Source of the DNA: Allobosea sp.
GTDB lineage: Bacteria; Pseudomonadota; Alphaproteobacteria; Rhizobiales; Beijerinckiaceae
Assembly (NCBI GenBank): GCA_024231975.1
Contig: JAAEQB010000052.1
Coordinates: forward strand, 48,900-112,899
Reading direction: 5' to 3'
Length of the DNA stretch: 64,000 nt
In this document: one piece after another, positions 24,812 through 33,253 of the stretch
Layout of the letters: every line of letters starts with the position of its first letter
How positions within the stretch are numbered: position 1 is the stretch's first letter
Made by a program: the position numbers and the translations under genes
The notes under the pieces: generated by a model
What the model was told of the DNA's origin: nothing
Databases searched by the model: none
What the model saw: only the letters and a program-made list of their open reading frames with translations

Positions 24812-26890
24812 ATGGCTGCGACTGCCAGCACTGGAGGAAACCCATCCGGCGTCAGAGGCAAGGGGCCGCGATGCATCGCGCTCGTCGGTCCCTTCCAGAG
24901 CGGCAAGACCAGCCTTTTCGAGAGCATATTGGAGCGTTGCGGCGCCGTCTCGCGCGCCGGCTCCGTCAAGACGAAGAACAGCGTCGGCGATGCCTCGCCT
25001 GAGGCACGCTCGCATCAGATGAGCACCGAGCCCAATGTCGCCAGCGTCGACTTCATGGGCGAGCGCTATACCTTCATCGACTGTCCCGGCTCCGTCGAGT
25101 TCCTCCAGGAGATGCGCCACGTCCTGCCGGCGGTCGACGCCGCAGTGGTGGTCTGCGAGGCCGATGACCGCAAGGCGCCGGCGCTGGAGCTCGTGCTGCG
25201 CGAGCTCGAGGAAGCCGACATCCCGCGCTTCCTCTTCCTGAACAAGATCGATACCGCCTCGCGGCGCGTGCGCGAGACGCTCGGATTGCTGCAGCGGGCC
25301 TCGCGCACGCCGCTGCTGCTCCGGCAGATCCCGATCTGGCAGGGCAGCATCGCCGTCGGCTTCATCGACCTCGCGCTGGAGCGGGCCTTCATCTATCGCG
25401 AGCACGCGCCGAGCGAGGTCGTGCCGCTGGCGCCCGAAGAGGTCGAGCGCGAGCGCGACGCCCGCTTCTCGATGCTGGAGAAGCTCGCTGACTACGACGA
25501 CGAGCTGATGGAAGGCCTGCTCGGCGACATCGAGCCGCCGCGCGACCTCGTCTTCGACGACCTTGCCCGCGAGCTCAAGGAGCGTCACGTCGTGCCGGTG
25601 TTGATCGGTGCGGCCGAGCGCGGCAACGGCGTGACCCGCCTGCTCAAGGCGCTCCGGCACGAGGCACCGCCTCTGGAGGTGACGCGTGGGCGGATCGGCG
25701 TCGTCGACAGCGGCGCGCCGCTGGCGCTGATTATGAAGACCTGGCAGTCCGGCCAGGGCGGCAAGCTCTCGCTGGCGCGCGTGCTGCGTGGCCGGATGGC
25801 GGAAGGCGATGTGATCACCTCCTCCGGGGGCGTCGAAGCCCGCATTGCCGGCGTGCTCGAGCTCAAGGGCGCCGAGCAGCAGCGGCGCCCGGCGGCGGAG
25901 GAGGGCGAGACCGTAGCCTTCGCCCGGCTCGAAGGCGTCCGCACCGGCGACGCGGTCGCGGTCGGCAAGGTCCGGCCCGATGTCGTCAGCGCCGTCGCGC
26001 CGCCCGAGCCGGTTCATGCGCTCTCGGTCAGCGTCAAGGATCGCAAGGACGATGTCAGGCTCACCACCGGCCTCGCCAAGCTGATCGAGGAGGATCCGGC
26101 TCTCGCGCTGGAGCACCATCCGGAGTTCGGCGAGATGCGTCTCTCCGGCCAGGGCGAGATGCATTTGCGTGTCGCGCTCGAACGGCTCGCCGGCCGCTAC
26201 GGCGTCAATGTCGACAGCGGCGCGACGCAGATCGGCTATCGCGAGACCCTGCGCGGCAAGGCGAGCGCCCGCGGCCGGCATCGCAAGCAGAGCGGCGGCC
26301 ACGGCCAGTTCGGCGATGTCGTGCTCGAGATCGCGCCGCTGCCGCGTGGCGAGGGCATCCGCTTCGTCGATCGCATCACCGGCGGCGTCGTGCCGAAGCA
26401 GTACATCTCCTCGGTCGAGGCCGGGGTGCGCGACTACTGCCAGCGCGGTCCGCTCGGCTTCCCGCTCGTCGATATCGAGGTGACGCTGACCGACGGCTCC
26501 TACCATACGGTCGATTCCTCCGACATGGCCTTCCGCCAGGCGGCGCGGATCGCCATGGGGGAAGCCTGCCCACAGGCCAGGCCCGTGCTGCTGGAACCGA
26601 TCCTGGCGGTCGAGATCGTCATTCCCTCGGACGCGATGTCGCGGGCCTCGGCGATCGTCTCGGCCAGGCGCGGGCAGATCCTCGGCTATGATGCGCGGCC
26701 CGGCTGGCGCGGCTGGGACCAGATCAACGCGCTGATGCCCGAGGCGGAGATGGCCGGGCTGATCGTCGAACTGCGCTCGGCGACGGCGGGGGTCGGCTCC
26801 TTCAGCGCCCGCTTCGACCATCTCGCCGAGCTCGCCGGCAAGCCGGCCGATGCGGTGGTCGCTGCGCAGGCGATGGCGCAGGCGCGCTAG
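24812..26890 (+). CDS. EF-G-like translational GTPase lacking the catalytic His
   Basis: A 692-residue protein collinear with elongation factor G. The G1 loop is GPFQSGKTS and G4 is NKID. The G3 motif reads DCPGSVEF where EF-G has DTPGHVDF, so the GTPase-activating histidine is Ser. The switch I RGIT signature is also absent (ARSHQMSTEPNV stands there). Domains II-V are recognisable, including QSGGHGQFGDVVLEI and RRGQILGYDARP near the C terminus. Start from AGGAGG at 24801 ahead of ATG. It is not the housekeeping fusA. I recall close relatives in Hyphomicrobiales, so the change is probably a lineage trait rather than an error. Confidence 0.9.
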   Translation: MAATASTGGNPSGVRGKGPRCIALVGPFQSGKTSLFESILERCGAVSRAGSVKTKNSVGDASPEARSHQMSTEPNVASVDFMGERYTFIDCPGSVEFLQEMRHVLPAVDAAVVVCEADDRKAPALELVLRELEEADIPRFLFLNKIDTASRRVRETLGLLQRASRTPLLLRQIPIWQGSIAVGFIDLALERAFIYREHAPSEVVPLAPEEVERERDARFSMLEKLADYDDELMEGLLGDIEPPRDLVFDDLARELKERHVVPVLIGAAERGNGVTRLLKALRHEAPPLEVTRGRIGVVDSGAPLALIMKTWQSGQGGKLSLARVLRGRMAEGDVITSSGGVEARIAGVLELKGAEQQRRPAAEEGETVAFARLEGVRTGDAVAVGKVRPDVVSAVAPPEPVHALSVSVKDRKDDVRLTTGLAKLIEEDPALALEHHPEFGEMRLSGQGEMHLRVALERLAGRYGVNVDSGATQIGYRETLRGKASARGRHRKQSGGHGQFGDVVLEIAPLPRGEGIRFVDRITGGVVPKQYISSVEAGVRDYCQRGPLGFPLVDIEVTLTDGSYHTVDSSDMAFRQAARIAMGEACPQARPVLLEPILAVEIVIPSDAMSRASAIVSARRGQILGYDARPGWRGWDQINALMPEAEMAGLIVELRSATAGVGSFSARFDHLAELAGKPADAVVAAQAMAQAR

Positions 26891-26937
26891 AGTCCATCCA
26901 GCCTGCCGGCGAGGTAAATTGGCCGGAACAGAAGTAG

Positions 26938-26953
26938 ATAGACTAAAGTCTAT
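26938..26953. promoter_or_regulatory. Palindrome upstream of the acyl-CoA ligase gene (1)
   Basis: ATAGACT-AA-AGTCTAT, a perfect 16-bp inverted repeat about 290 bases upstream of the ligase start and 48 bases after the EF-G-like stop. No T-run follows. It could be a TetR- or MarR-type operator; no regulator gene is adjacent. Confidence 0.45.
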
Positions 26954-27077
26954 GAACTAAAAGATGATGACGATTCCCCGGTCAGGCCGTTCCAGCCTGA
27001 CCGGTTTCCGCGCGGGCCTCGCGGTGGCGCTTGGCTTGCCAGCCGGTAAAGCACTGCCATCACCCAGTTGCAGTATG

Positions 27078-27097
27078 AAGGTTTATATGTAAACCTT
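27078..27097. promoter_or_regulatory. Palindrome upstream of the acyl-CoA ligase gene (2)
   Basis: AAGGTTTA-TATG-TAAACCTT, 8-bp perfect arms around a four-base centre, about 150 bases upstream of the ligase start codon. It is followed by TTT, so a weak terminator is an alternative reading, but the AT-rich stem and position favour an operator such as those of fatty-acid-responsive TetR proteins. Confidence 0.5.
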
Positions 27098-27245
27098 TTT
27101 GGCGACGGGTGCTTGCGCCCGCCTTTAGGCTTGCGCAGTGTAGTGCAGGACAATCGGACGGTGCGGACCATGCCGGCGGGCAGCCGGTGTCCGCCGCGCG
27201 GCATCGAAACCCGGCAACAGGGCGGGCCGCAGAGGGAGGATGAGG

Positions 27246-28964
27246 ATGACGGCTCTTTCCGCGGTTCCGGTGGCATCGGATGCGCGCCCCTGGCTGGCGC
27301 ATTATCCGCCGGCCGTGCCGCCGGTGATCGACGAGGCAGGGATCGGCACGCTCGCCGACCTGATCCGCAACGCCTGCGAGGCGTACCCTGATCGCCAGGC
27401 CTTCGAGAGCTTCGGCAAGTCGATCACCTTTGCCGAGGTTGGGCGCGCGGCGCGCGCCTTCGCCGCCTGGCTGCAGGCGCAGGGCTTCAAGAAGGGCGAC
27501 CGCATCGCGCTGATGATGCCTAATATCCTGGCCAATCCGGCGACGATCTTCGGCACGCTGCTCGGCGGCTTCACCGTGGTCAATGTCAATCCGCTCTACA
27601 CCGCCCGCGAACTGACCCACCAGCTCAACGATTCCGGTGCACGCGCGCTGGTGGTGATCGAGAACTTCGCCCATGTCGTCGAGGAGGCGCGGCCGAATCT
27701 CAAGCTCGACGCCATTATTGTCGCCACCGCCGGCGACCTGATGGGCTTCAAGGGGACGATCGTCAATTTCGTCGCCCGCAAGATCAAGAAGGTGGTCAAG
27801 CCCTACAACCTGCCGGGCGCGGTGCCGTTGAAATCGATCTTCGCCGCGCCGTCACAGATGAGCCCGGTCGCAATCGTGCCCGAGGACATCGCCTTCCTGC
27901 AATACACCGGCGGCACCACCGGCGTCGCCAAGGGCGCGACGCTGACTCACCACAACGTCGCCTCCAATGTTGCGCAATGCGCGCTCTGGCTCGGCTGGGA
28001 GCTCGAGGCGCCGCATGGCCGCGACGACTATCAGCACGTCATGGTGACGGCGCTGCCGCTCTATCACATCTTCGCTTTGACCTGCTGCTGCATGTTCATG
28101 CTGCGCATCGGCGCCAAGAGCCTGCTGATCGCCAATCCGCGCGACATCGCCGGCTTCGTCAAGATCCTGAAGGGGAGCCGGTTCACGCTCTTCTCCGGCG
28201 TCAACACGCTCTACAACGCACTCGCCAGCCATCCCGAGATCAAGGACGTCAACTTCTCGGAGCTGCGCTTCGCCATCGCCGGTGGCATGGCGACGCAGGC
28301 AGCCGTCGCCAAGCGCTGGAAGGAGGTCACGGGCCGGCCGATCATCGAGGGCTATGGCCTGTCGGAGACCTCGCCGGTCGCCTCGGTGAACCGCACCGAC
28401 ATCACCGAGTTCACCGGCACGATCGGCTATCCGCTACCCTCGACCGACTTCGCCATCCGCGACGCCGAAGGCAACGACGTGCCGCCCGGCCAGCCCGGCG
28501 AGATCTGCATCCGCGGGCCGCAGGTGATGGCCGGCTACTGGAACCGGCCCGACGAGACTGCCAAGGTGATGACGGCGGACGGCTATTTCCGCTCCGGCGA
28601 TGTCGGCGTCTTCCTGCCGGATGGGCAGATCAAGGTCGTTGACCGGATGAAGGACATGGTCCTGGTCTCCGGCTTCAATGTCTACCCGAACGAGGTCGAG
28701 GACGTGTTGGCCAAACACCCCGGCGTCCTCGAATCGGCGGTGATCGGCCTGCCGGACGAACATTCCGGCGAGGCAGTCACAGCCTTCGTGGTCAAGCGCG
28801 ACGCGGCCGTCACCGCCGAAGAGCTGCGCGCCTTCTGCAAGGAGAATCTCACCGGCTACAAGGTGCCCAAGCAGATCATTTTCCGGGAGTCGCTGCCCAA
28901 GACCAATGTCGGCAAGGTGCTGCGCCGGGCGCTGCGCGAGGAGATCGCCGCGCAGAAGGGCTGA
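27246..28964 (+). CDS. Long-chain fatty-acid CoA ligase (FadD-like)
   Basis: AMP-forming acyl-CoA synthetase of 572 residues that activates free fatty acids for beta-oxidation or lipid synthesis, probably membrane-associated. The ATP loop is YTGGTTGVAKGA, the adenylate-binding motif GYGLSETSP, and YFRSGDVG plus DRMKDMVLVSGFNVYPNEVE in the C-terminal lid. The catalytic lysine of motif A10 is in PKTNVGKVLRR. ATG at 27240 and 27246 are both possible; AGAGGGAGG is better spaced for the second. Two palindromes upstream suggest repressor control. A hairpin follows the gene. Confidence 0.93.
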   Translation: MTALSAVPVASDARPWLAHYPPAVPPVIDEAGIGTLADLIRNACEAYPDRQAFESFGKSITFAEVGRAARAFAAWLQAQGFKKGDRIALMMPNILANPATIFGTLLGGFTVVNVNPLYTARELTHQLNDSGARALVVIENFAHVVEEARPNLKLDAIIVATAGDLMGFKGTIVNFVARKIKKVVKPYNLPGAVPLKSIFAAPSQMSPVAIVPEDIAFLQYTGGTTGVAKGATLTHHNVASNVAQCALWLGWELEAPHGRDDYQHVMVTALPLYHIFALTCCCMFMLRIGAKSLLIANPRDIAGFVKILKGSRFTLFSGVNTLYNALASHPEIKDVNFSELRFAIAGGMATQAAVAKRWKEVTGRPIIEGYGLSETSPVASVNRTDITEFTGTIGYPLPSTDFAIRDAEGNDVPPGQPGEICIRGPQVMAGYWNRPDETAKVMTADGYFRSGDVGVFLPDGQIKVVDRMKDMVLVSGFNVYPNEVEDVLAKHPGVLESAVIGLPDEHSGEAVTAFVVKRDAAVTAEELRAFCKENLTGYKVPKQIIFRESLPKTNVGKVLRRALREEIAAQKG

Positions 28965-28970
28965 ACCCAC

Positions 28971-29022
28971 AGCCTTCATCGTGAGGAGACCGCGTCAGGG
29001 GCCGCCTCGAAGGATGAAGGCT
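28971..29022. repeat. Hairpin repeat between convergent genes (family D)
   Basis: Perfect 10-bp arms AGCCTTCATC (28971-28980) and GATGAAGGCT (29013-29022) flank 32 GC-rich bases. It lies right after the acyl-CoA ligase stop. The sequence style is that of dispersed repeats of Hyphomicrobiales, but I see only this one copy. It could also serve as a transcription stop for both genes. Confidence 0.65.
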
Positions 29023-29040
29023 GAGGAGGGAGCGGGGGCC

Positions 29041-29604
29041 TTATTCCGGCGCGTGGATCGTCGCGCGCAGCGCCTTGAATTGCGGCAGGGCGGCGGCGAG
29101 GCTGGCCGGATCGGTGGCGCAGATCAGCGCGGTGCGGCCCTTGGCCGTCTCAAGGGTCGAGGTGAACATGCGCACATTCTGCGCGTTCGGCCCGGCCTTG
29201 GGCGTCACGATCAGCTCGACGCCGGTGAAGCCCTGGTGCTCGAACAGCTTGAAATCGGAGACGGTGCCGATCGTCTCGAACATCTCGCGATAGAGCTGCT
29301 GCCACTCCGGCCTGGTCATCTGCTCGTTGACGATGTCGCGCGTCAGCTGGGCGTTCTGCGTCGAGGGCTTGAAGCCGAGCGTGCAGAGATGGCCGGTGCT
29401 GTTCACCGCCTTGGGCGTGCCGGTCTTCGAGGAGATGTCGATCGTCACGTCGAATTGCGGATGCCGCCCCCCGGCTTCCGCCTTGAAGCCGGCAGGCGGC
29501 GCAACCGACAGGCCGCTCGCGGCGTCGCCATAGGATTGCGCGGCGGCGCCGCCGGCGGACAGGATGGCGGCGAGGGCGGCGGACAGGCGAAACGATCTGG
29601 TCAT
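29041..29604 (-). CDS. Exported hypothetical protein
   Basis: A 187-residue protein with a signal peptide (residues 1-23, ending GGAAA before QSYGD). The mature part begins with LSVAPPAGFKAEAGG, a stretch seen in many periplasmic proteins of this group, and has a probable beta core (FDVTIDISSK, GVELIVTPKA). Two cysteines (HLCTLGF and ALICATDP) could pair. The ATG at 29604 is used. No family name is recognised. It is a separate unit downstream of mtaB by 74 bases. Confidence 0.68.
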   Translation of the reverse strand: MTRSFRLSAALAAILSAGGAAAQSYGDAASGLSVAPPAGFKAEAGGRHPQFDVTIDISSKTGTPKAVNSTGHLCTLGFKPSTQNAQLTRDIVNEQMTRPEWQQLYREMFETIGTVSDFKLFEHQGFTGVELIVTPKAGPNAQNVRMFTSTLETAKGRTALICATDPASLAAALPQFKALRATIHAPE

Positions 29605-29683
29605 GGTCACGGGCTAGTTCCGGATTGCGACGGCAGCGAGACGGATGAAGCACTGCCGGCTATGGCCGGGGAGGGGAGCCCGG

Positions 29684-30961
29684 TCAAGCAGCCAGCAGCG
29701 ATTTGCCGGCCTGTGCGTGGGCAGTCACCGGCAGGATCTGGCCGGGTGCGACGCCATGGCCGAAGCGCACCAGGGTGAAGTCCTCGGCCCGGCCGGTATC
29801 GCCGCGCTCGGTCAGGACCGAAAGCGGCCGGCCGATGCGGGCGGAAAGATGCCGGCCATGAGCCGCCTCTGCCGCCTCGCGAAGGCGGGCTGCGCGCTCC
29901 TTGATCTCGCCGCCGGCGACCTGCGGCATGCGTGCGGCCGGCGTGCCGGGCCGGGCTGAGAACGGGAAGCCGTGGACATAGGACAGGCCGCATTCCTCGA
30001 TCAGCCCGAGCGTACGCGAGAACATCGCCTCGTCCTCGGTCGGGAAGCCGGCGATCAGGTCGGCGCCGAAGACCATGTCGGGCCGCAAGCTGCGCATCTC
30101 GCGGCAGAAGCGGACCGCCTCGGTGCGGCTGTGGCGGCGCTTCATCCGCTTCAGGACAAGGTCATCGCCGGATTGCAGCGAGAGATGCAGGTGCGGCATC
30201 AGACGTGGCTCCCCCGCGATCAGGGCACGCAGCTCGTCATCGACCTCCACCGCGTCGAGCGAGGAGAGACGCAATCGCTTCAGCTCGGGCAGCGCGGTGA
30301 GGATCGCGCCCACGAGCACACCGAGCGTCGGCCCATCCGATCGCTCCCGGCCATAGCTCGTCAGGTCAACGCCGGTCAGGACGATCTCGCTCGCCCCCTC
30401 GGCGATGAGGCGCCGCGCCTGCGCAACGACTTCGCCAACCTCCGCCGAGCGGGCATTGCCGCGCCCGAGCGGGATGACGCAGAAGGTGCAGCGATGGTCG
30501 CAGCCGTTCTGCACCTGCAGGAAACCGCGCGTGTGCTGGCCGAGTGCCTGCGTGCGGTGAGGGGTGGCATCGCGCGCCTGCATGATGTCGGAGACGACGA
30601 TCTTGCTGGCCGGGTCGCCCTCCGAGCCTGCCGCGCGCAGGCTGTTCGAACTTGCGAGCGCCCGCCAGCTCGCCGCGTCGAGCTTCTCGGCATTTCCGAG
30701 CACTCGCGCCACCTCCGGCATGGCGGCGAAGCGCTCGGGCTCGATCTGCGCGGCGCAGCCGGTGACCACGATCGGGCGCTCCGGCTGTTCGCGGGCGAGC
30801 CGGCGGATCGCCTGGCCGGCCTGGCGAACGGCTTCTGCCGTCACGGCGCAGCTGTTGATCACCGCGACGTCGGAGAGGCCGGCTGCCTGGGCCTGACGCT
30901 CGATCGCCTCGCTCTCGACGATGTTCAGCCGGCAGCCGAAGGTGATGAGCTCGACGCCCAT
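29684..30961 (-). CDS. mtaB: tRNA t6A37 methylthiotransferase
   Basis: Radical-SAM enzyme that adds a methylthio group to t6A at position 37 of ANN-decoding tRNAs (MiaB/MtaB family), 425 residues. The N-terminal UPF0004 domain supplies the second-cluster cysteines (FGCRLN, NSCAVT, TGCAAQ). The radical-SAM cluster is GCDHRCTFC, and a TRAM-like domain follows in the last 60 residues (VLTERGDTGRAEDFTLVRF). The ATG overlaps the dapF stop by one base, giving a dapF-mtaB operon as seen widely in alphaproteobacteria. The ftsY gene that often follows is absent here. Confidence 0.95.
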   Translation of the reverse strand: MGVELITFGCRLNIVESEAIERQAQAAGLSDVAVINSCAVTAEAVRQAGQAIRRLAREQPERPIVVTGCAAQIEPERFAAMPEVARVLGNAEKLDAASWRALASSNSLRAAGSEGDPASKIVVSDIMQARDATPHRTQALGQHTRGFLQVQNGCDHRCTFCVIPLGRGNARSAEVGEVVAQARRLIAEGASEIVLTGVDLTSYGRERSDGPTLGVLVGAILTALPELKRLRLSSLDAVEVDDELRALIAGEPRLMPHLHLSLQSGDDLVLKRMKRRHSRTEAVRFCREMRSLRPDMVFGADLIAGFPTEDEAMFSRTLGLIEECGLSYVHGFPFSARPGTPAARMPQVAGGEIKERAARLREAAEAAHGRHLSARIGRPLSVLTERGDTGRAEDFTLVRFGHGVAPGQILPVTAHAQAGKSLLAA

Positions 30962-31845
30962 CAGGCGACGGCGGCGAAGAGGCCGGGCTCGATCACGCCG
31001 TCCCAGTCGAGCGCGGCCGGGCCGGTCATCAGCACATGGCCGTCGCTCTCGCGCCATTCGATCACGAGGTCGCCGCCGGGCAGGCTGACGGTCGCCTTCC
31101 GATCGGAAAGCTCGCGCCGCACCGCCGCGACCAGCGCCGCGCAGGCGCCCGAGCCGCAGGCACGGGTGATGCCGGCGCCGCGTTCCCAGACCCGCAGCAC
31201 GATATGGTCCGGCGCCTTGACTGCGGCGAGGCCGATATTGGCGCGGTCGGGGAAGATCGGATGGTTCTCCAGCAGCGGGCCGATCTGCTCGAGATTGAAG
31301 CGATAGGGATCGTCGACGAAGAAGACGGCGTGCGGATTGCCCATGCTGACGGCGCAAGGCGTATGCAGGATCGGATCGTCAATCGGCCCGATCTGCAGTT
31401 CGAAGCGGCTGGTGTCCTCGAAGGGCTCGGCCAGCGGGATCTCGTCCCAGGCCAGGCGCGGCGCGCCCATGTCGACAGTGAAGACGGCGTCCGACAGGCG
31501 CGCCACCGGCAGCAGCCCGGCCTTGGTCTGCAGCAGCAGGCGGTCGCGGCCGGCCTGGCCCATCTCAGGGTCGGCGGTCATCGCCCAGGCGACGCAGCGC
31601 GTGCCGTTGCCGCAGGCGCCGGCTTCCGAGCCATCGGTGTTGTAGATGCGGACATAGGCGTCGGTTCCGGACACCTTGGCGTCGTGCAGGACCATGAGCT
31701 GATCGAAGCGGGTCTGCTCCCGGCTCGCGATCGCGCGCGCCTCGCTTTCGGAGACGATGTGCTTCGTCCCGCGCAGATCGAGCACGGTGATCTCGTTGCC
31801 GAGGCCGTTCATCTTGAGGAACCGGCGATTGGCGAGGGCGTTCAT
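30961..31845 (-). CDS. dapF: Diaminopimelate epimerase
   Basis: Converts LL- to meso-diaminopimelate in lysine and peptidoglycan synthesis, 294 residues. The two catalytic cysteines are in EAGACGNGTRC and TRACGSGACAAL. Other landmarks are FLKMNGLGNE at the N terminus and SMGNPHAVFF in the middle. The ATG at 31845 gives the typical start; a further upstream frame is not coding. Translation of mtaB overlaps its end. It is divergent from a proline-rich exported protein. Confidence 0.97.
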   Translation of the reverse strand: MNALANRRFLKMNGLGNEITVLDLRGTKHIVSESEARAIASREQTRFDQLMVLHDAKVSGTDAYVRIYNTDGSEAGACGNGTRCVAWAMTADPEMGQAGRDRLLLQTKAGLLPVARLSDAVFTVDMGAPRLAWDEIPLAEPFEDTSRFELQIGPIDDPILHTPCAVSMGNPHAVFFVDDPYRFNLEQIGPLLENHPIFPDRANIGLAAVKAPDHIVLRVWERGAGITRACGSGACAALVAAVRRELSDRKATVSLPGGDLVIEWRESDGHVLMTGPAALDWDGVIEPGLFAAVA

Positions 31846-31986
31846 ATCGTCACAAGTCCATGATGCTGGCGGTATATGAGCGCGATGCCGAAAAAATGCC
31901 ACCCTTCGCGATCTTCCTGCCGTAACGGGATCGTCGTAGCTTGCGGCACGGCGCGAATCGGTCGTGTCAGCTCGGGACATTCGGGT

Positions 31987-32853
31987 ATGCGGCAGTCGAG
32001 ATTCAGCGCGCTTCTCCTGGCGCTCGCCTTTGCCTATCCGGCCGCCGCGCAGACGCGCGTCGCACCGCCTACGGCCGTCGAAAGCACGCCGCTCGCTGCG
32101 CCGCCGGGAGTGGCGACGCCGGCGCAGAACGCGCAGCCGGCCCAGCAGGCGCCAACCCAGAGTCAGGACGCCCAGCCGGTCCAGGCCGAGCCGCAGCCGG
32201 TGCAACCGCCGCCGGCGCCGCAATCACCCGTGACGCCGCAGCCGGTCCAGCCCGCTCCTGCGGCGCCGGCCGAGCCGCAACCCGTCCAGCCGCCGCCGAC
32301 CTTGCCCAGCCCGCAGCCGGCCCCGCCCGTGCAGCAACAGCAGACCGGCACGCCCGATTCGAACGCGACGCTCGCCGGCAAGAAGGGCGATCCCTCCGAT
32401 GTCGACGAGATCCAGCTGACGGCCAAGCCGGTGCTGCTGTTCGCCGGACAGGCGAGCTGGGACCAGGGCTTCCAGAAGCTGGCCGAGACCATCGCGCTCC
32501 TGCGGGCGGAGGCCGACAAGGCCGGTTTGAAGGTCGCGGGCCGGCCGCTCAGCCTGTTCGTCGAGACCGACGACAACGGCTTCAAGTTCGAGGCGATGCT
32601 GCCGGTCGACAAGGCGGCGACGCCGCCGCTGGCGAATGGCGTGCGCAACGCCCAATCGCCGGTCGGCCGCTCGCTGCGCTTCGTCCACACCGCGCCCTAT
32701 GACGACATCGATTCGACCTATGAGACGATCACGGCCTATCTCGAGGCCAAGAACATCGTCGTGAAGGACGCCTTCCTCGAGGAATATGTCAGCGACCTCA
32801 AGGACCCCGGCGACCCGAATCTCGAGATCAACGTCTACGTCCAGCCGAAATAG
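31987..32853 (+). CDS. Proline/glutamine-rich exported protein with GyrI-like domain
   Basis: A 288-residue protein. A signal peptide (about 1-20, ending AAAQT) is followed by about 100 residues rich in Pro, Gln and Ala with repeats of the type QPVQPPP and PAPAEPQPVQ. A folded domain of about 160 residues ends the protein (QLTAKPVLLFAGQASWDQGF to the C terminus). That domain looks like the GyrI-like/AraC effector-binding fold, with duplicated beta-alpha-beta units. If so, a normally cytosolic ligand-binding fold has been exported on a cell-wall-spanning linker. Start ATG chosen at the signal peptide. Confidence 0.75.
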   Translation: MRQSRFSALLLALAFAYPAAAQTRVAPPTAVESTPLAAPPGVATPAQNAQPAQQAPTQSQDAQPVQAEPQPVQPPPAPQSPVTPQPVQPAPAAPAEPQPVQPPPTLPSPQPAPPVQQQQTGTPDSNATLAGKKGDPSDVDEIQLTAKPVLLFAGQASWDQGFQKLAETIALLRAEADKAGLKVAGRPLSLFVETDDNGFKFEAMLPVDKAATPPLANGVRNAQSPVGRSLRFVHTAPYDDIDSTYETITAYLEAKNIVVKDAFLEEYVSDLKDPGDPNLEINVYVQPK

Positions 32854-32860
32854 GCTCGCT

Positions 32861-33253
32861 GTGGAGCAACTCCTGCCGCTTGAGCTCCATATTTTTCGAG
32901 CTGCGCACTTCGCATTTTGCGAGGGGGAGCAACTGAGCTACCAGCCGCCTCGGTTCACTAAGAGAACCGGGAATATTCAGCTCTATCTGCTGGACGTTGA
33001 ATCCCCGCTTCGGACTTTTGCTGGAATCAAGCGACGCGAGCTGGATGTGTCCGTGAAGCTGCGATCGGGATTGCTCTATCTGTTCAAATTGACGTTCTCG
33101 AACGGGCATATTGCCGAACTCGATAAATGGGATGAGACAGTGGAAATGATCTCCACTGATGATTTCCATGTCGACGAGATAGAGATGCAGTGGTTCGATG
33201 TGGCTGCGAAGCTCGGATGGTTTGACGAGCCGGTATCCGACAGCTCGCCTTAA
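32861..33253 (+). CDS. Hypothetical protein of lower GC
   Basis: A 130-residue frame beginning with GTG eight bases after the previous gene. Codon usage is less GC-biased than its neighbours. The sequence reads as a compact, acidic soluble protein (LLDVESPLRTFAGIKRRELDV, then DDFHVDEIEMQWFDVAAKLGW). It resembles the small unclassified proteins that include immunity proteins of polymorphic toxins, but no toxin is nearby. Its TAA overlaps the stop of the convergent hydrolase in TTAA. Likely recent transfer; function unknown. Confidence 0.6.
   Translation: MEQLLPLELHIFRAAHFAFCEGEQLSYQPPRFTKRTGNIQLYLLDVESPLRTFAGIKRRELDVSVKLRSGLLYLFKLTFSNGHIAELDKWDETVEMISTDDFHVDEIEMQWFDVAAKLGWFDEPVSDSSP

Larger units (their letters stand above)
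26891..27245. other. 355-base intergenic region with two palindromes
   Basis: Gap between the EF-G-like gene and the acyl-CoA ligase. No open frame that I believe. It is locally AT-rich and holds two perfect inverted repeats (listed separately), a GGTCAGGCCGTTCCAGCCTGACC hairpin near 26980 that may end the upstream transcript, and an AGGGAGGA ribosome-binding site at its end. Confidence 0.6.
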
